Under the pieces are notes generated by a model. The model saw nothing but the letters and a program-made list of their open reading frames with translations, was not told the DNA's origin and made no database searches. Positions 18,446 to 28,486 of a stretch of 64,000 nt of DNA are shown piece after piece; position 1 is the stretch's first letter; each line of letters opens with the position of its first letter. The stretch lies in contig CBDCQQ010000005.1 in assembly GCA_965220665.1 (NCBI GenBank), forward strand, positions 124,001-188,000, read 5' to 3'. A program made the translations under genes and the position numbers. The stretch is from JAJDZL01 sp965220665. Lineage in GTDB: Bacteria > Pseudomonadota > Gammaproteobacteria > Arenicellales > JAJDZL01.

Positions 18446-19255
18446 ATGCATCCTTTAGTCAACATTGCAGTTACCGCTGCCCGACGCGCTGGAAAAACCA
18501 TAGTGCGTAAGTCCTATCGTGTCGACCAATTGAAATTCAGCTTGAAAGAAGCAAGAGATTACGTTTCCAGTGTGGATGTAGAAGCAGAGGAGCAAATTGT
18601 TGAGACAATCCTTGAGGCCTACCCCAACCATGGGATTATTGCCGAAGAGAATCATACTATTACGGGCAAGGATTATGAATGGATTATTGATCCTTTGGAT
18701 GGTACGACTAATTTTCTGCATGGCGTTCCACAATATTGCGTTTCAATCGCGGTCCGCCACCATGGAAAATTGGCACATGCGGTCATTTATGATCCGGTAC
18801 ATGAAGAACTGTTTACTGCATCTAACGGTTCAGGAGCTCATCTCAACGATAGACGAATTCGCGCCAGTGCAATTCAAAAACTCGATTTCGCTCTAATCGG
18901 AACTGGTTTTCCCTTTCGTGAACGCGATAGCGTCGATCTATGGATTGATATTTTTCGAGAACTCTCAAAAACAACCTCAGGAGTCAGACGTCCGGGTTCA
19001 GCTGCTCTCGATCTTGCCTATGTTGCTTGCGGTCGCTTCGACGGATTCTGGGAAACAGGCCTGAAAGTCTGGGATATTGCCGCGGGTGCCTTGCTAATTC
19101 GTGAAGCAGGCGGCATCATTACAGACTTTGCTGGTGAGCAGAATTTTTTGGAAACTGGAATGGTCGTTGCTGGTAATTCACACCTTTACGATGATCTTGC
19201 CCGAATAGTTGAACGAAAATACAAGGTACACAGTTCCCAGAAACGTAGCGCATGA
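18446..19255 (+). CDS. suhB: Inositol-1-monophosphatase family protein SuhB
   Basis: Mg-dependent phosphatase; in gammaproteobacteria SuhB also acts with NusA in rRNA antitermination. The 269-residue protein has the metal-binding motifs AEENH (residues 66-70) and DPLDGTTNF (82-90), then the C-terminal WDIAAGALLIREAGG. The gene runs in the same direction as mutS, and its TGA overlaps the mutS start in an ATGA junction, so the two are likely translationally coupled. Confidence 0.93.
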   Translation: MHPLVNIAVTAARRAGKTIVRKSYRVDQLKFSLKEARDYVSSVDVEAEEQIVETILEAYPNHGIIAEENHTITGKDYEWIIDPLDGTTNFLHGVPQYCVSIAVRHHGKLAHAVIYDPVHEELFTASNGSGAHLNDRRIRASAIQKLDFALIGTGFPFRERDSVDLWIDIFRELSKTTSGVRRPGSAALDLAYVACGRFDGFWETGLKVWDIAAGALLIREAGGIITDFAGEQNFLETGMVVAGNSHLYDDLARIVERKYKVHSSQKRSA

Positions 19256-21816
19256 CAGAAAGTTCAAAGAGTCCTCTTACCCCCATGATGCAGCAGTATC
19301 TGCGCATTAAGGCAGACTACCCGAACACACTACTCTTTTACCGCATGGGAGATTTCTACGAACTCTTCTATGAAGATGCTGAAAAAGCTTCAAACTTGCT
19401 GGGCATTACTCTGACCAGCAGAAGCAAATCAAGTCCCAACCCAATCAAGATGGCTGGTGTGCCATTCCACAGCGTTGATACATACATCCGAAAGCTGATT
19501 AATCTTTCCGAATCTGTTGCTATTTGCGAACAAATCGGTGACCCGGCAAATTCGAAAGGACCTGTAGAGCGCAAAGTCACCCGAGTGATTACACCCGGTA
19601 CACTTACCGATGAAAACCTGCTGGATGAACGCTCCGAAAGTCTGTTGTGTTCCTTTGCCAGACTGGAAGACACATGGACACTTGCCACTCTTGATGTTGC
19701 AAGTGGCAGATTTACCGCCAGAGAAATGCCGACTGCTGAATCGCTTCAATCAGAGATTGATCGAATCAAACCGGCGGAAATTCTTCATTCTGATGTGGCA
19801 GACTACTTGAATGAGTTTCAGTTCAAGCATGCTCAAGAAGTCCCAGGCTGGTATTTCAACTTTGACCGAGCCAAATCACTTTTGGAAAAACAATTTCAAG
19901 TGAAAAACTTGACTGCTTTCGAATGCGAACAACATCCGGAAGCATCCGCTACCGCAGGAGCGTTGCTACAGTATGCGATTGATGTATGGGGAAAGGAACT
20001 AACTCATATACATAGTCTGAAGATCGAGCGTTCCGATGAATTTGTCCAAATTGATTCCCATAGCTGGCGAAATCTTGAAATTGAGACAACACTTATGGGA
20101 GACGAAAAATACTGCCTCATCAATCTGTTCGACAAATGCTCAACCGCAATGGGTTCCAGGCAAATTCGCAGATGGTTTCGCTATCCGGTTCGTGATCATG
20201 AAGAAATTAAAAGACGACATCAGATTGTTGAACACATTCTAGAGAACACTGACTGTGGACGCATTGCCACGGCACTGCGCCATATTGGTGATATTGAGCG
20301 AATCGCTTCCAGAATAGCGACACGAACAGCCAAACCGATAGATTTGGTACGCTTGAAAGACGCATTGCGTTCAGTTCCCACTCTGGTTGAATTGCTAACC
20401 CCGGAAGAATGTTCCGAAATGCAGGCGCTTTGCAACCGTATGGACCCACTTCCTGAATTAACTGATCTGCTGAGTCGCGCAATACTTGACGAGCCTGCAT
20501 CAGTTTTGCGAGATGGTGGTGTCATTCGGAAAGGCTACGATGCGCAGCTTGACGAGCTGAACCAACTTCGGGATGATTCGGGCCAGTCTCTCATCGACCT
20601 CGAAACCCGAGAAAGAGAAAGAACTGGAATTAAGAATTTAAAGGTTCACTACAACCGGGTTCACGGATACTACATTGAAGTCTCAAGGCTTGCTGCCGAC
20701 CAGATCCCCGAAGAATACAAACGTCGCCAGACTCTGAAATCATCCGAGCGATACATCACCCCGGAACTCGATTCATTTGAGCGTCGCATACTGAATGCTA
20801 AAGAGAAGGCGCTTGGCAGAGAAAAAGAACTTTATGAGGCTCTTATTGAGCATTTACAACAGTTTGTATCCACCATACAAATGACCTCTCAGGCTTTAGC
20901 GGAAATTGATGTCCTGAATAATTTTGCGATTCTGTCAGAGGAGCTAGATCTAAACCGTCCTGAACTTGTGACGACCCCGGGAATCTCTATCGATCATGGC
21001 AGACACCCCGTGGTTGAGGCCGTATTGACCAAACCCTTTGTTTCAAACAGTGCCGAACTTAGTCCACACAAACGCCTGTTGCTGATTACCGGGCCGAACA
21101 TGGGTGGTAAAAGCACCTATATGCGCCAAACAGCATTAATTGTCATGCTCAGCCACACTGGTTCTTTCGTTCCGGCGAACGCTGCAAGTATAGGCCCCAT
21201 TGATCGAATTTTTACTCGCATTGGTGCAGCCGACGACCTGGTTGCTGGAAACTCGACTTTTATGGTCGAAATGACAGAAATGGCCGCCATCTTGCATAGT
21301 GCAACTGAAAACAGCCTAGTTCTCGTTGATGAAATCGGCCGAGGCACAAGCACGTACGATGGACTTGCTCTCGCTTGGGCTTGTGCGGTAAGTTTACTGA
21401 ATGAAGTACGGGCGATGACTATGTTTTCCACACACTACTTCGAAATTACCGAGTTGGCCAATGAGTATCCAAGCGCAATAAACCTGCATCTAGATGCAGT
21501 AAAACACAAAGGCGACATTGTGTTCATGTACGATGTCAAAGAAGGTGCAGCAAGCCAAAGTTATGGAATTGAAGTTGCCAAACTCGCCGGAATTCCAGGT
21601 AAAGTCATTGGCAATGCGAAAAATCGCTTAGCGAGACTTTCAAGCAGAGCAGTCGAAAGTGAACTTGTACGGGTTCAGGGTTCGGTGCAGACTTCATTGT
21701 TTAGTGGACCCTCTTCACCTGTTCTTGAGCGGCTCAAACAGGTTCAGCCCGAAGAGCTAAATCCGCTAGAAGCACTGCAATTGATATTCGAGCTGAAAGA
21801 ACTGGAAAAGGAGTAA
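19252..21816 (+). CDS. mutS: DNA mismatch repair protein MutS
   Basis: Recognises base mismatches and starts mismatch repair with MutL. The 854-residue protein is normal length. The mismatch-binding wedge is GDFYELF (Phe35 and Glu37). The C-terminal ABC-type ATPase has Walker A GPNMGGKST near residues 614-622, a Q-loop region, Walker B LVLVDEIGRGTST and an STHYFEIT switch. The C-terminal tail NPLEALQLIFELKEL matches the family dimerisation segment. It starts inside the suhB stop. Confidence 0.99.
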   Translation: MTESSKSPLTPMMQQYLRIKADYPNTLLFYRMGDFYELFYEDAEKASNLLGITLTSRSKSSPNPIKMAGVPFHSVDTYIRKLINLSESVAICEQIGDPANSKGPVERKVTRVITPGTLTDENLLDERSESLLCSFARLEDTWTLATLDVASGRFTAREMPTAESLQSEIDRIKPAEILHSDVADYLNEFQFKHAQEVPGWYFNFDRAKSLLEKQFQVKNLTAFECEQHPEASATAGALLQYAIDVWGKELTHIHSLKIERSDEFVQIDSHSWRNLEIETTLMGDEKYCLINLFDKCSTAMGSRQIRRWFRYPVRDHEEIKRRHQIVEHILENTDCGRIATALRHIGDIERIASRIATRTAKPIDLVRLKDALRSVPTLVELLTPEECSEMQALCNRMDPLPELTDLLSRAILDEPASVLRDGGVIRKGYDAQLDELNQLRDDSGQSLIDLETRERERTGIKNLKVHYNRVHGYYIEVSRLAADQIPEEYKRRQTLKSSERYITPELDSFERRILNAKEKALGREKELYEALIEHLQQFVSTIQMTSQALAEIDVLNNFAILSEELDLNRPELVTTPGISIDHGRHPVVEAVLTKPFVSNSAELSPHKRLLLITGPNMGGKSTYMRQTALIVMLSHTGSFVPANAASIGPIDRIFTRIGAADDLVAGNSTFMVEMTEMAAILHSATENSLVLVDEIGRGTSTYDGLALAWACAVSLLNEVRAMTMFSTHYFEITELANEYPSAINLHLDAVKHKGDIVFMYDVKEGAASQSYGIEVAKLAGIPGKVIGNAKNRLARLSSRAVESELVRVQGSVQTSLFSGPSSPVLERLKQVQPEELNPLEALQLIFELKELEKE

Positions 21817-21883
21817 AAAAAACTGATTGAACGCTCTTTCAAATTTCCCCAGTTGTAGTTTTCTGATGTTCAGAGTTCCCGCG

Positions 21884-22537
21884 CTAGGTCGAATTGGAGA
21901 CATCTTCCGATTCAGTTGGCACGCGAATTAACACCCCGTTCTGATAAGCGATTCCGGCTGCGAGCTTTTCGCTTAAATTGAGAAATTCGAATAATGGTTC
22001 CAGACAGTCCAAATGATACTGCCACGGACTGCTCGTAGTGTACATCCCAGAGCGCTTGTTTGTCCATATCTCGACATACTCTTCCAGAAAAGAAAAAGTA
22101 TCTTTCAGTAATTTGATCGGACGGTTGGAAGGGTCGCGAGGTACGAGACTCTCCTCTGAACTGATTGATGCAATAAGTTTGACTCGGTTATGTCGATTTA
22201 CCCGTTGGTAAATTTCTTCCAGTTCATTCGATGTTTGAGTCTGATAGATGTTCAATTTGTCGTAAAGTTGAGTCAGCCTATGTCCATACACTAGGTCAAT
22301 TCGATGCAAGGACAAAAAGCACTTCAATCTCAGTAAGAGAGCAAGAGCGAGATTATGGTGACTGACTGATTTGAGAGACACCCAAACATGATGGGAACGC
22401 CAACCGGTTTTTTCACCGATTGGAGAAGTCTCACCTGCCTTGGCGTTCAAACGGCGAAGTTCACGTTCGATCAATTCCGCTGATAGCTGAAATCCCCTAG
22501 ATTCACCCATTAGCTTCAAGTATGTCACGCTGTCCAT
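21884..22537 (-). CDS. Hypothetical protein beside an orphan antidote gene
   Basis: Unrecognised 217-residue protein, predicted mostly helical and without signal or membrane segments. The middle part (SVSHHNLALALLLRLKCFLSLHR) recalls all-helical HEPN-like proteins, but the R-x4-6-H RNase motif is not clean, so I do not assign that. It starts 30 bp after the antidote-like gene on the same strand and is likely in one transcript. It lies in an accessory gap between mutS and fdxA, normally close neighbours, so it was probably acquired. Confidence 0.6.
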   Translation of the reverse strand: MDSVTYLKLMGESRGFQLSAELIERELRRLNAKAGETSPIGEKTGWRSHHVWVSLKSVSHHNLALALLLRLKCFLSLHRIDLVYGHRLTQLYDKLNIYQTQTSNELEEIYQRVNRHNRVKLIASISSEESLVPRDPSNRPIKLLKDTFSFLEEYVEIWTNKRSGMYTTSSPWQYHLDCLEPLFEFLNLSEKLAAGIAYQNGVLIRVPTESEDVSNST

Positions 22538-22566
22538 ATAACTTATCTCGGTTATTCAGAATTTCG

Positions 22567-23004
22567 TTAGACAGTCTTGGAGGTACGTGATTTGATGAGT
22601 GTCTGAGAACTCGAACTCTCAGAACAAACAAATAGGTAAATGTCACTAGTAGAGTTAGGTGAGTCGCGTTCCCAAGAAACAATTTCGTCAACAGCTGAAG
22701 ATGTTGCCGATGAACATTCTGATGGCTGTAGCTTAAGTCCTAACGAGCGTAGAACACTGAGTATTGTCGATAAACTCGGATTGCCTGTATGTGAAAGGGC
22801 TTTGTATAAGCTTTCACGGCCTAGCCCGGATTCAGCTGCGACAGCAGTCATCCCTTTTGATCTGGCAACTTCACCAAGAGTGGCCGAAATCAATTGTGGA
22901 GACCCGGATTCAAAAGCTTCCTCCAAATAATCAATGACTTCTTGGATTGAATTGAACTGATCAACGACGTTTTGAGGTCGATTTTTCTCTTTGTATTTCA
23001 TCAA
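22567..23004 (-). CDS. HI1420-type addiction-module antidote protein
   Basis: Helix-turn-helix antidote of the HigA-like/HI1420 family. The core at residues 15-93 contains YLEEAFESGSPQLISATLGEVARS and the HTH segment MTAVAAESGLGRESLYKALSHTGNPS. Family members are about 100 residues; this one has an extra serine-rich tail of about 50 residues that may be a read-on after a lost stop. In these modules the toxin gene normally precedes the antidote. No toxin frame is visible in 23005-23476, so this is an orphan with its operator still in place. Confidence 0.7.
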   Translation of the reverse strand: MMKYKEKNRPQNVVDQFNSIQEVIDYLEEAFESGSPQLISATLGEVARSKGMTAVAAESGLGRESLYKALSHTGNPSLSTILSVLRSLGLKLQPSECSSATSSAVDEIVSWERDSPNSTSDIYLFVCSESSSSQTLIKSRTSKTV

Positions 23005-23037
23005 CTTACATAATTTGAACGTTCAATATTTGCAGTA

Positions 23038-23057
23038 TTGTATCCTATAGGATACAA
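23038..23057. promoter_or_regulatory. Perfect 20-bp palindromic operator
   Basis: TTGTATCCTATAGGATACAA reads identically on both strands and ends 34 bp upstream of the antidote start codon. Antidotes of this type autorepress through such palindromes, so this is the probable operator of the module. Confidence 0.7.
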
Positions 23058-23476
23058 TCAATTGATGAAAATTTCTGAGTGAAGGAATCAATACGGATAG
23101 CAACTGCCCATCGATTTCATTGAGTTAGAAAAGGCTCTTAGGCGTCCCCTACTCTTTCATCTCAAACAGAATTGATGTCACTTTGAAACGTAGATTGATA
23201 CGCGTCGAGTGAAAGTTTTGAACGCGTTGATTTCTTAAAAATCCCCAATCAGTTAATCAAAATCCGATTTAATATAGGGCTTTGCGGTCCTCTCTTCGCG
23301 TTTTACTTGGAGCCAAGTCAACTGGCAGAGGCTTTGAGCGCGTGCCTGGAGTTTATTTCATCGAAATGAACCCGTCCCGAAATCGAGTCAAATTTTTTGA
23401 CAACTATTGATTTCGGAATTGTTGACCCAATTTAATTTAGTGAATTTTCGAATTGACCTTTTAATTTACTGAGCCT
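23058..23476. other. Intergenic region before fdxA
   Basis: About 420 bp without a recognisable gene on either strand. It should hold the fdxA promoter and perhaps the decayed toxin partner of the orphan antidote, but I find no relict frame. The part just before fdxA is very AT-rich. Confidence 0.4.
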
Positions 23477-23800
23477 ATGACCTACGTCGTCACGGAAGTT
23501 TGCATTAAATGCAAGTACACCGATTGTGTGGAAGTTTGCCCAGTGGACTGCTTTCACGAAGGGCCAAACATGCTGGTTATTGATCCTGAAGAGTGCATTG
23601 ATTGCAGTCTTTGTGAACCAGAGTGCCCAATAACCGCGATTTATGCAGAAGATGACCTTCCAGAAGAACATAACGAATTTTTGGAATTGAATGCAGAGTT
23701 GAGTCTGATTTGGCCAGTAATTTCTTCTATGATTCCGGCACCACCCGATGCCGCTGAATGGGAGGAAGTTGAAGGTAAGAGAAAATACCTAGAGCGATAG
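23477..23800 (+). CDS. fdxA: Seven-iron ferredoxin FdxA
   Basis: Low-potential electron carrier with one 3Fe-4S and one 4Fe-4S cluster. The 107-residue protein shows CIKCKYTDCVEVCPVDC at the N-terminus and CIDCSLCEPECP. The second motif has the full set of cysteines for the 4Fe-4S site. The acidic C-terminal half ending KRKYLER is typical. mutS-fdxA proximity is common in gammaproteobacteria; here accessory genes separate them. Confidence 0.95.
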   Translation: MTYVVTEVCIKCKYTDCVEVCPVDCFHEGPNMLVIDPEECIDCSLCEPECPITAIYAEDDLPEEHNEFLELNAELSLIWPVISSMIPAPPDAAEWEEVEGKRKYLER

Positions 23801-23829
23801 AAACCCTTTGATCATTAAGGTATTCTGAT

Positions 23830-24618
23830 ATGCCTGAGAATCGTTCCCGTCAAGCTGCAGCAACACTCTGGGCATTGCAATGTGCCGGTGAAACCATCAA
23901 CGCTCTCCCAGCGCACTGCAATCCTAGAAATGAAACGGAAGGCAGGGAGGCACAACTTTACTTCGCCGAACTCGCTAATTCCTCTGTCGCCGGATGGAAA
24001 ATTGCTGCGACTAGCGCGGGTGGACAGAACCATATTGGAGTTACCGCTCCACTTGAAGGCCCGTATCTCGAATCTCGAATCCACTTCGATGGTGCGGTAT
24101 TGTCAATGGCAGGCAATCACATGGCTGTTGCTGAGGCTGAATTTGCATTCCAATTTGGTCGAAGTCTAGATTCTCGATCTGAATCCTACAAAATTGAAGA
24201 AATATTGGAAGCTGTCGACAGCCTCCATCCAAGTCTTGAGTTTCCTGATTCCAGAATTTCCGAATTTGCAACAGTCGGTGCAGCAACATTGCTGGCGGAT
24301 TGTGCTTGTGGACGAGATTGGGTGTTGGGTGCAGCGACGACAGCTGACTGGGCCACCGCTAGTCTTCAAACGGCACCAGCCAGACTCATTGTTAATGACG
24401 AAGTGGTATCCGAGGGTACTGGTGAAGATGCTCTAGGTGATCCGCTAATCGCACTAAACTGGGTCGTCAACCAACTTCGTATACGCGGTATTACGATCGA
24501 ATCAGGTCAGTACATCACCACTGGAGTGTGCGGTCTTCCCAAACCCATCCGATCTGGTGATCGGGTCATTTGTGACTTGGGGGAGTTGGGTTCAGTCTCT
24601 GCGACTTTGGTTGATTAA
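23830..24618 (+). CDS. FAH-family hydratase (2-keto-4-pentenoate hydratase-like)
   Basis: Member of the fumarylacetoacetase/2-oxopent-4-enoate hydratase superfamily, cytoplasmic and metal-dependent. The 262-residue protein has VAEAEFAFQFGRSL, the usual acidic metal-ligand region, and a C-terminal GVCGLPKPIRSGDRVICDLGELGSV core. Members hydrate or decarboxylate keto acids from aromatic breakdown, but no pathway genes are nearby, so the substrate is unknown. It starts 29 bp after fdxA and may share its transcript; its stop overlaps the 3' end of thpR by 4 bp, tail to tail. Confidence 0.85.
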   Translation: MPENRSRQAAATLWALQCAGETINALPAHCNPRNETEGREAQLYFAELANSSVAGWKIAATSAGGQNHIGVTAPLEGPYLESRIHFDGAVLSMAGNHMAVAEAEFAFQFGRSLDSRSESYKIEEILEAVDSLHPSLEFPDSRISEFATVGAATLLADCACGRDWVLGAATTADWATASLQTAPARLIVNDEVVSEGTGEDALGDPLIALNWVVNQLRIRGITIESGQYITTGVCGLPKPIRSGDRVICDLGELGSVSATLVD

Positions 24619-25139
24619 CCTGAACCTCCAGAAGAGGCAATCAGTTTGTACTGTGAGCCTTTGTGACTCAGAACGGAGCGGACCAGATAGACCTTTTCTA
24701 CTCGCCATTCAATTGGTGTCAGTTCACATTGCACGCGGCGCCTGACTTTTCTAGCAAGTGTTACGTGTGGTGTAAATCTTCGTCGATCCGACACATATAT
24801 CTTTAGTCCGATTCGAATCTGATTCGACAAGTCTTCCAACTCTACACTTAAATCCTCTGGTCCCGCCCAAACAATTTTGTTGTGCGGCCAAAATCCAATC
24901 TTGCTGATACTAAAGGCGAACGGCGTCAGTTCTATTGAATTCACAAATCTTTTAATTTCTGGAATTTCATTGAGTGGCACATCTCCCAGAAAGAGCAATG
25001 TGATGTGAAGGTTTGCGGCTGGAATCAGGCGACCATAATCGCCAAGTTTCAATTCGAGTTGCTTGTTTAGCAGCTTCGCCCGGACATCATCCTCAGGCCA
25101 CAAAGCAACAAATAGTCGCTGAGATTGAGTTTCAGTCAC
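24615..25139 (-). CDS. thpR: RNA 2',3'-cyclic phosphodiesterase ThpR
   Basis: 2H phosphoesterase that opens 2',3'-cyclic phosphates. Both HxTL motifs are present (HITLLFLG and HVTLARK) about 85 residues apart. I choose the GTG at 25139 (product starts VTETQSQRLFVALWPEDD, 174 residues). It overlaps the pncC stop in GTGA, and the longer frame would read 40 residues inside pncC in another frame. The pair pncC-thpR is therefore probably translationally coupled. Confidence 0.9.
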   Translation of the reverse strand: MTETQSQRLFVALWPEDDVRAKLLNKQLELKLGDYGRLIPAANLHITLLFLGDVPLNEIPEIKRFVNSIELTPFAFSISKIGFWPHNKIVWAGPEDLSVELEDLSNQIRIGLKIYVSDRRRFTPHVTLARKVRRRVQCELTPIEWRVEKVYLVRSVLSHKGSQYKLIASSGGSG

Positions 25140-25627
25140 ACGCTGTTTAGAAATTCTATCGCTCCAACAAATGCGTGTTGAGCAGAAGCTAGACGAACCT
25201 GCTGCCTGTCGCCGGAAAGCAGATATCCTTGATCGATTACCTTTCCGTTGCGGTCTGCCCAAGCGATCCAGACGGTACCCACTGGCTTTTCTTCACTTCC
25301 ACCGTCAGGTCCTGCTACACCTGTAACTGATACAGCAAGGTCCGCACGACTTGACTGAATTCCACCCGTGGCCATTTCGCGCGCTACAGCGCTGGATACA
25401 GCACCATGATCGCGAAGCGATTCAGAACTCACACCAACCAACTCTTGCTTTGCATCATTGCTGTAAGTCACAAACCCCCGCTCAAACCAATCAGAACTTC
25501 CCGCTTTTCGCGTAATCGACTCAGAGATCATACCACCCGTACAGGACTCGACTGTTGCTATCATCCAACCGCGTTCAATGAGTAATTCACTTAACTGCTG
25601 AACAAGTTGATCAATCGTATCATTCAA
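25136..25627 (-). CDS. pncC: Nicotinamide-nucleotide amidohydrolase (CinA C-terminal type)
   Basis: Hydrolyses NMN to nicotinate mononucleotide in the NAD salvage cycle. The 163-residue protein is the stand-alone CinA C-terminal domain, with ESCTGGMIS at the N-terminus, the AVSVTGVAGPDGG motif and a GTVWIAW strand. It lies 7 bp downstream of the insulinase-type peptidase gene. In many proteobacteria this gene neighbours mutS, fdxA and recA; recA is not here. Confidence 0.93.
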   Translation of the reverse strand: MNDTIDQLVQQLSELLIERGWMIATVESCTGGMISESITRKAGSSDWFERGFVTYSNDAKQELVGVSSESLRDHGAVSSAVAREMATGGIQSSRADLAVSVTGVAGPDGGSEEKPVGTVWIAWADRNGKVIDQGYLLSGDRQQVRLASAQHAFVGAIEFLNSV

Positions 25628-25633
25628 TTTGAA

Positions 25634-28486
25634 CTAACCCTGTGGGAACAGTTCCAATCCCTGCTTGAAACTATCGAGATCTGTGATCGTAAGCCCGGCA
25701 CTCGAAACCTGGTCAACAGGCAGTCCATGGCTCTCGCCATAGCCCAATACGACTAAACGATGATCAGACTTTCCGATTAGCAGATTTTGTACAAACTGAT
25801 CAAATGATTGCCGATCAATCTTCTCGATTTCCTGAGCCAAGACCTCTCGACTGTCAAAGTTAAACTCCTTTTGATCAATTGCTGTCCAATAGACTTCGGA
25901 CTTTTCAGCAAGTGAGTCGTACTTCTTCAACAACTGCCCCGTAATACCGCTTTTGTATGCTTCAAATTCATCGCGGTTAACCCGCTCTGCCAACCAGTCT
26001 GGGAAATTTTCAAGGAATACTTCAACCGCAGCGTTCATGTCGTCTGGAACAACATCAGGAGATTGAATGACGAACATGATTCCAGGCACCCTTCCAACCG
26101 GAATGTAGTGCGAGAATACCACATATCCCATTTGTTGTACAGTACGCAAATCGGAGAAAAAGGGTGTCTGAATAATTTGAGACAAGAGACTCATATATGC
26201 CCGTTCTCGAAGTGACTTGTCAGCACCTTGAAGGTAAAGCGAAATCGCTGAATCTGCATTCTCAATTTCAATGAGTCGACGATATGGGCCTTCACCAGGA
26301 AGAACAATAACATCGGATTTATGCACCTCAACTACGTTCTCGGGATCGACAAGAGTTGCAACCATCTTTCCCATTGATTTTGAGGTTTGGTACTCAACAT
26401 TGCCGTGCGAAAGCGCTACAACGTTGATCCGATCTAAAACTTCGCTACCGAATGCCAGTAGGTCGTCGAAGTCGACTTTATCCAACGCACTTAGCTGTTC
26501 TTTTTCACTCCAATTGGGAACTAGAATTGTCGAATAGAAATCCGAAATGGTACGACGATAGGCTGTATCTCTGCGACTGTTTTCAATGTCGCGAATCATC
26601 TCCTGCCGGTGAATCTCAAACCGGTCTGGATCAAATTCAGCAGACCTTAGCGTCTCAAGTATTCGCTCCAGTAAAGCTGACTGATTGTCGTTGAATCCGG
26701 AAATTCGAAAACTGAAGCCGCGCGAATGGGGATAGAGACTGAAGTCTAGTCCGGCAATCAGTGCTGGGTAAACATACTCGTTTAACTGATCATTAAGCGC
26801 ATCGATATACAAGGACAGCAGAATAGAGTTTTCCGCGGATGACTTTGTTATTGGGCTTCGCACAGTTACAAAGAAACTTGCGCGCGGAACATCAAACGAG
26901 GTATCGGTCTGATGCCACAACTCGAATCCGGGACTGCTGTAAATTCGTTCCGGTACGGCCGTTTCTTTGCCCTCTACCAAATCTAGACTTTCTGGTAGAA
27001 ATTCGTTCCTTTGTGGTAGCCAATTCGAGGCGTCTGCAACATCCGAATTCCAATCTGCAACCATTTCTGGTTCAATTTTTGTGATTGAGAATTCAGATCG
27101 CAGATAGGGTGTCATTTGGTCTGTTTCTACGGTTGCACCAGCGAGAATTACTAGGGCGTTCTCGGGTGTCATTCGATCAAGAACATCGGCGATCAGATCT
27201 GGATCGTATTTCTCGACCAGGTATAGAGCTGGAATCAACTCGTTCCGAGGGTATTTGTGAAGTAGAGAAGCCAAGCTAGTTACTGCACTTGCGGGATCAT
27301 CTATCTCAGCAAATCGAAATCCAATTTCAGCTAGAATCTGGTTCTCCTTAAATCGCCAGTCCTCAATTCCGCGATTTCGAACTTCTCGGATGTATTGAAA
27401 AACATATTCCGTAACTTGATTCCAGTTCTGATATCCCTCCTCAGTCAGAGAGATATGCACGTTGAATGCTGAAGTTGTAATTCCAGTGTCACTTGTCGAA
27501 GCAAATAGTCCAAGTGCCAATCCCTGATCCTTTAGCTCAGACAGAAGGCTACCCTGCCCTTCGTGCCCAAGTAGATGAGCTATGTAAGATCCAGGGCGTT
27601 CACGCCAGTACGGTTCGAGATTTTGCAGCGGAAACATGAGAGCCAAAGTTGGATCATGTTTCAATGTTTTGAACTTCAGTAATGCTGGCAAACTACCTGG
27701 ACTAAACAGTGGTTCTGTGATTTCCCGTTCAGCGTACTGATTGTTCCTGATATCGGAAAATTGATTCTCCACCCACATCTGAAGTTGATCCAACGGTTCA
27801 CGTCCCAAAACTACCAGGTTCATTAGATTCGCACTGTACTTTTCTTCGAAAAACTGAATCAGTTCATCGCGGATATCTCCGGCTAGCGTATCTTTGGTTC
27901 CGGATGCAAAACGAGATGCCGGGTGATTTTGATTGTAGGCCTGTCGCATCGCTGACCAGCGTCGCACTGAGTCGCGCTGAGTGCGCATTTCGTATTCAGC
28001 ATGAACAACCGCTCTTTCCCGGTCAATTTGCTGCTCTGGAAACAGCGGTGCGACGAAAAACTGAGCAAATTGGTCCAATGCAGGTTGAAGTTTATTGGCA
28101 TCAATTCGAAAGTTGTAGTTGGTGAGATCAATCGCTGTAAACGCATTCGATGACCCACCATTCTGGTCGATATACCTTCGGTAACTGTCCAACTCAGGAT
28201 ATTTTTCGGTCCCAAGAAACATCATGTGTTCGAGGTAGTGGGCCAGACCTGCTCGGTCCAGCGGATCATCTCCTGCACCGATTCGGACCGCCAGTGAAGC
28301 TGCTGCTTGAGATGTTTCAGGATCTGATATGACCAGCACCTGCAACTGGTTGTCGAGTTGAAATGCGCGATATTCGCGATGATCATTTGGACTTTTCTGA
28401 AACTCCGCCGCAACTGCAACTGATAGGAAGAGTCCAAGAAGTAGACTCAACACGCGAAAGCCGATGTGAAATTTATTCATTGCCAT
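25634..28486 (-). CDS. Insulinase/pitrilysin-family zinc peptidase (M16)
   Basis: Large M16 metallopeptidase, probably periplasmic. The 950-residue protein starts with a signal peptide (residues 1-27, RVLSLLLGLFLSVAVAA). The inverted zinc motif HYLEH (His83, Glu86, His87) and a downstream Glu in ERAVVHAEYEM complete the metal site. Three further inactive M16 repeats make up the remainder, as in protease III. Length and signal peptide match PtrA-like enzymes. It lies downstream of tRNA-Glu on the same strand. Confidence 0.93.
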   Translation of the reverse strand: MAMNKFHIGFRVLSLLLGLFLSVAVAAEFQKSPNDHREYRAFQLDNQLQVLVISDPETSQAAASLAVRIGAGDDPLDRAGLAHYLEHMMFLGTEKYPELDSYRRYIDQNGGSSNAFTAIDLTNYNFRIDANKLQPALDQFAQFFVAPLFPEQQIDRERAVVHAEYEMRTQRDSVRRWSAMRQAYNQNHPASRFASGTKDTLAGDIRDELIQFFEEKYSANLMNLVVLGREPLDQLQMWVENQFSDIRNNQYAEREITEPLFSPGSLPALLKFKTLKHDPTLALMFPLQNLEPYWRERPGSYIAHLLGHEGQGSLLSELKDQGLALGLFASTSDTGITTSAFNVHISLTEEGYQNWNQVTEYVFQYIREVRNRGIEDWRFKENQILAEIGFRFAEIDDPASAVTSLASLLHKYPRNELIPALYLVEKYDPDLIADVLDRMTPENALVILAGATVETDQMTPYLRSEFSITKIEPEMVADWNSDVADASNWLPQRNEFLPESLDLVEGKETAVPERIYSSPGFELWHQTDTSFDVPRASFFVTVRSPITKSSAENSILLSLYIDALNDQLNEYVYPALIAGLDFSLYPHSRGFSFRISGFNDNQSALLERILETLRSAEFDPDRFEIHRQEMIRDIENSRRDTAYRRTISDFYSTILVPNWSEKEQLSALDKVDFDDLLAFGSEVLDRINVVALSHGNVEYQTSKSMGKMVATLVDPENVVEVHKSDVIVLPGEGPYRRLIEIENADSAISLYLQGADKSLRERAYMSLLSQIIQTPFFSDLRTVQQMGYVVFSHYIPVGRVPGIMFVIQSPDVVPDDMNAAVEVFLENFPDWLAERVNRDEFEAYKSGITGQLLKKYDSLAEKSEVYWTAIDQKEFNFDSREVLAQEIEKIDRQSFDQFVQNLLIGKSDHRLVVLGYGESHGLPVDQVSSAGLTITDLDSFKQGLELFPQG

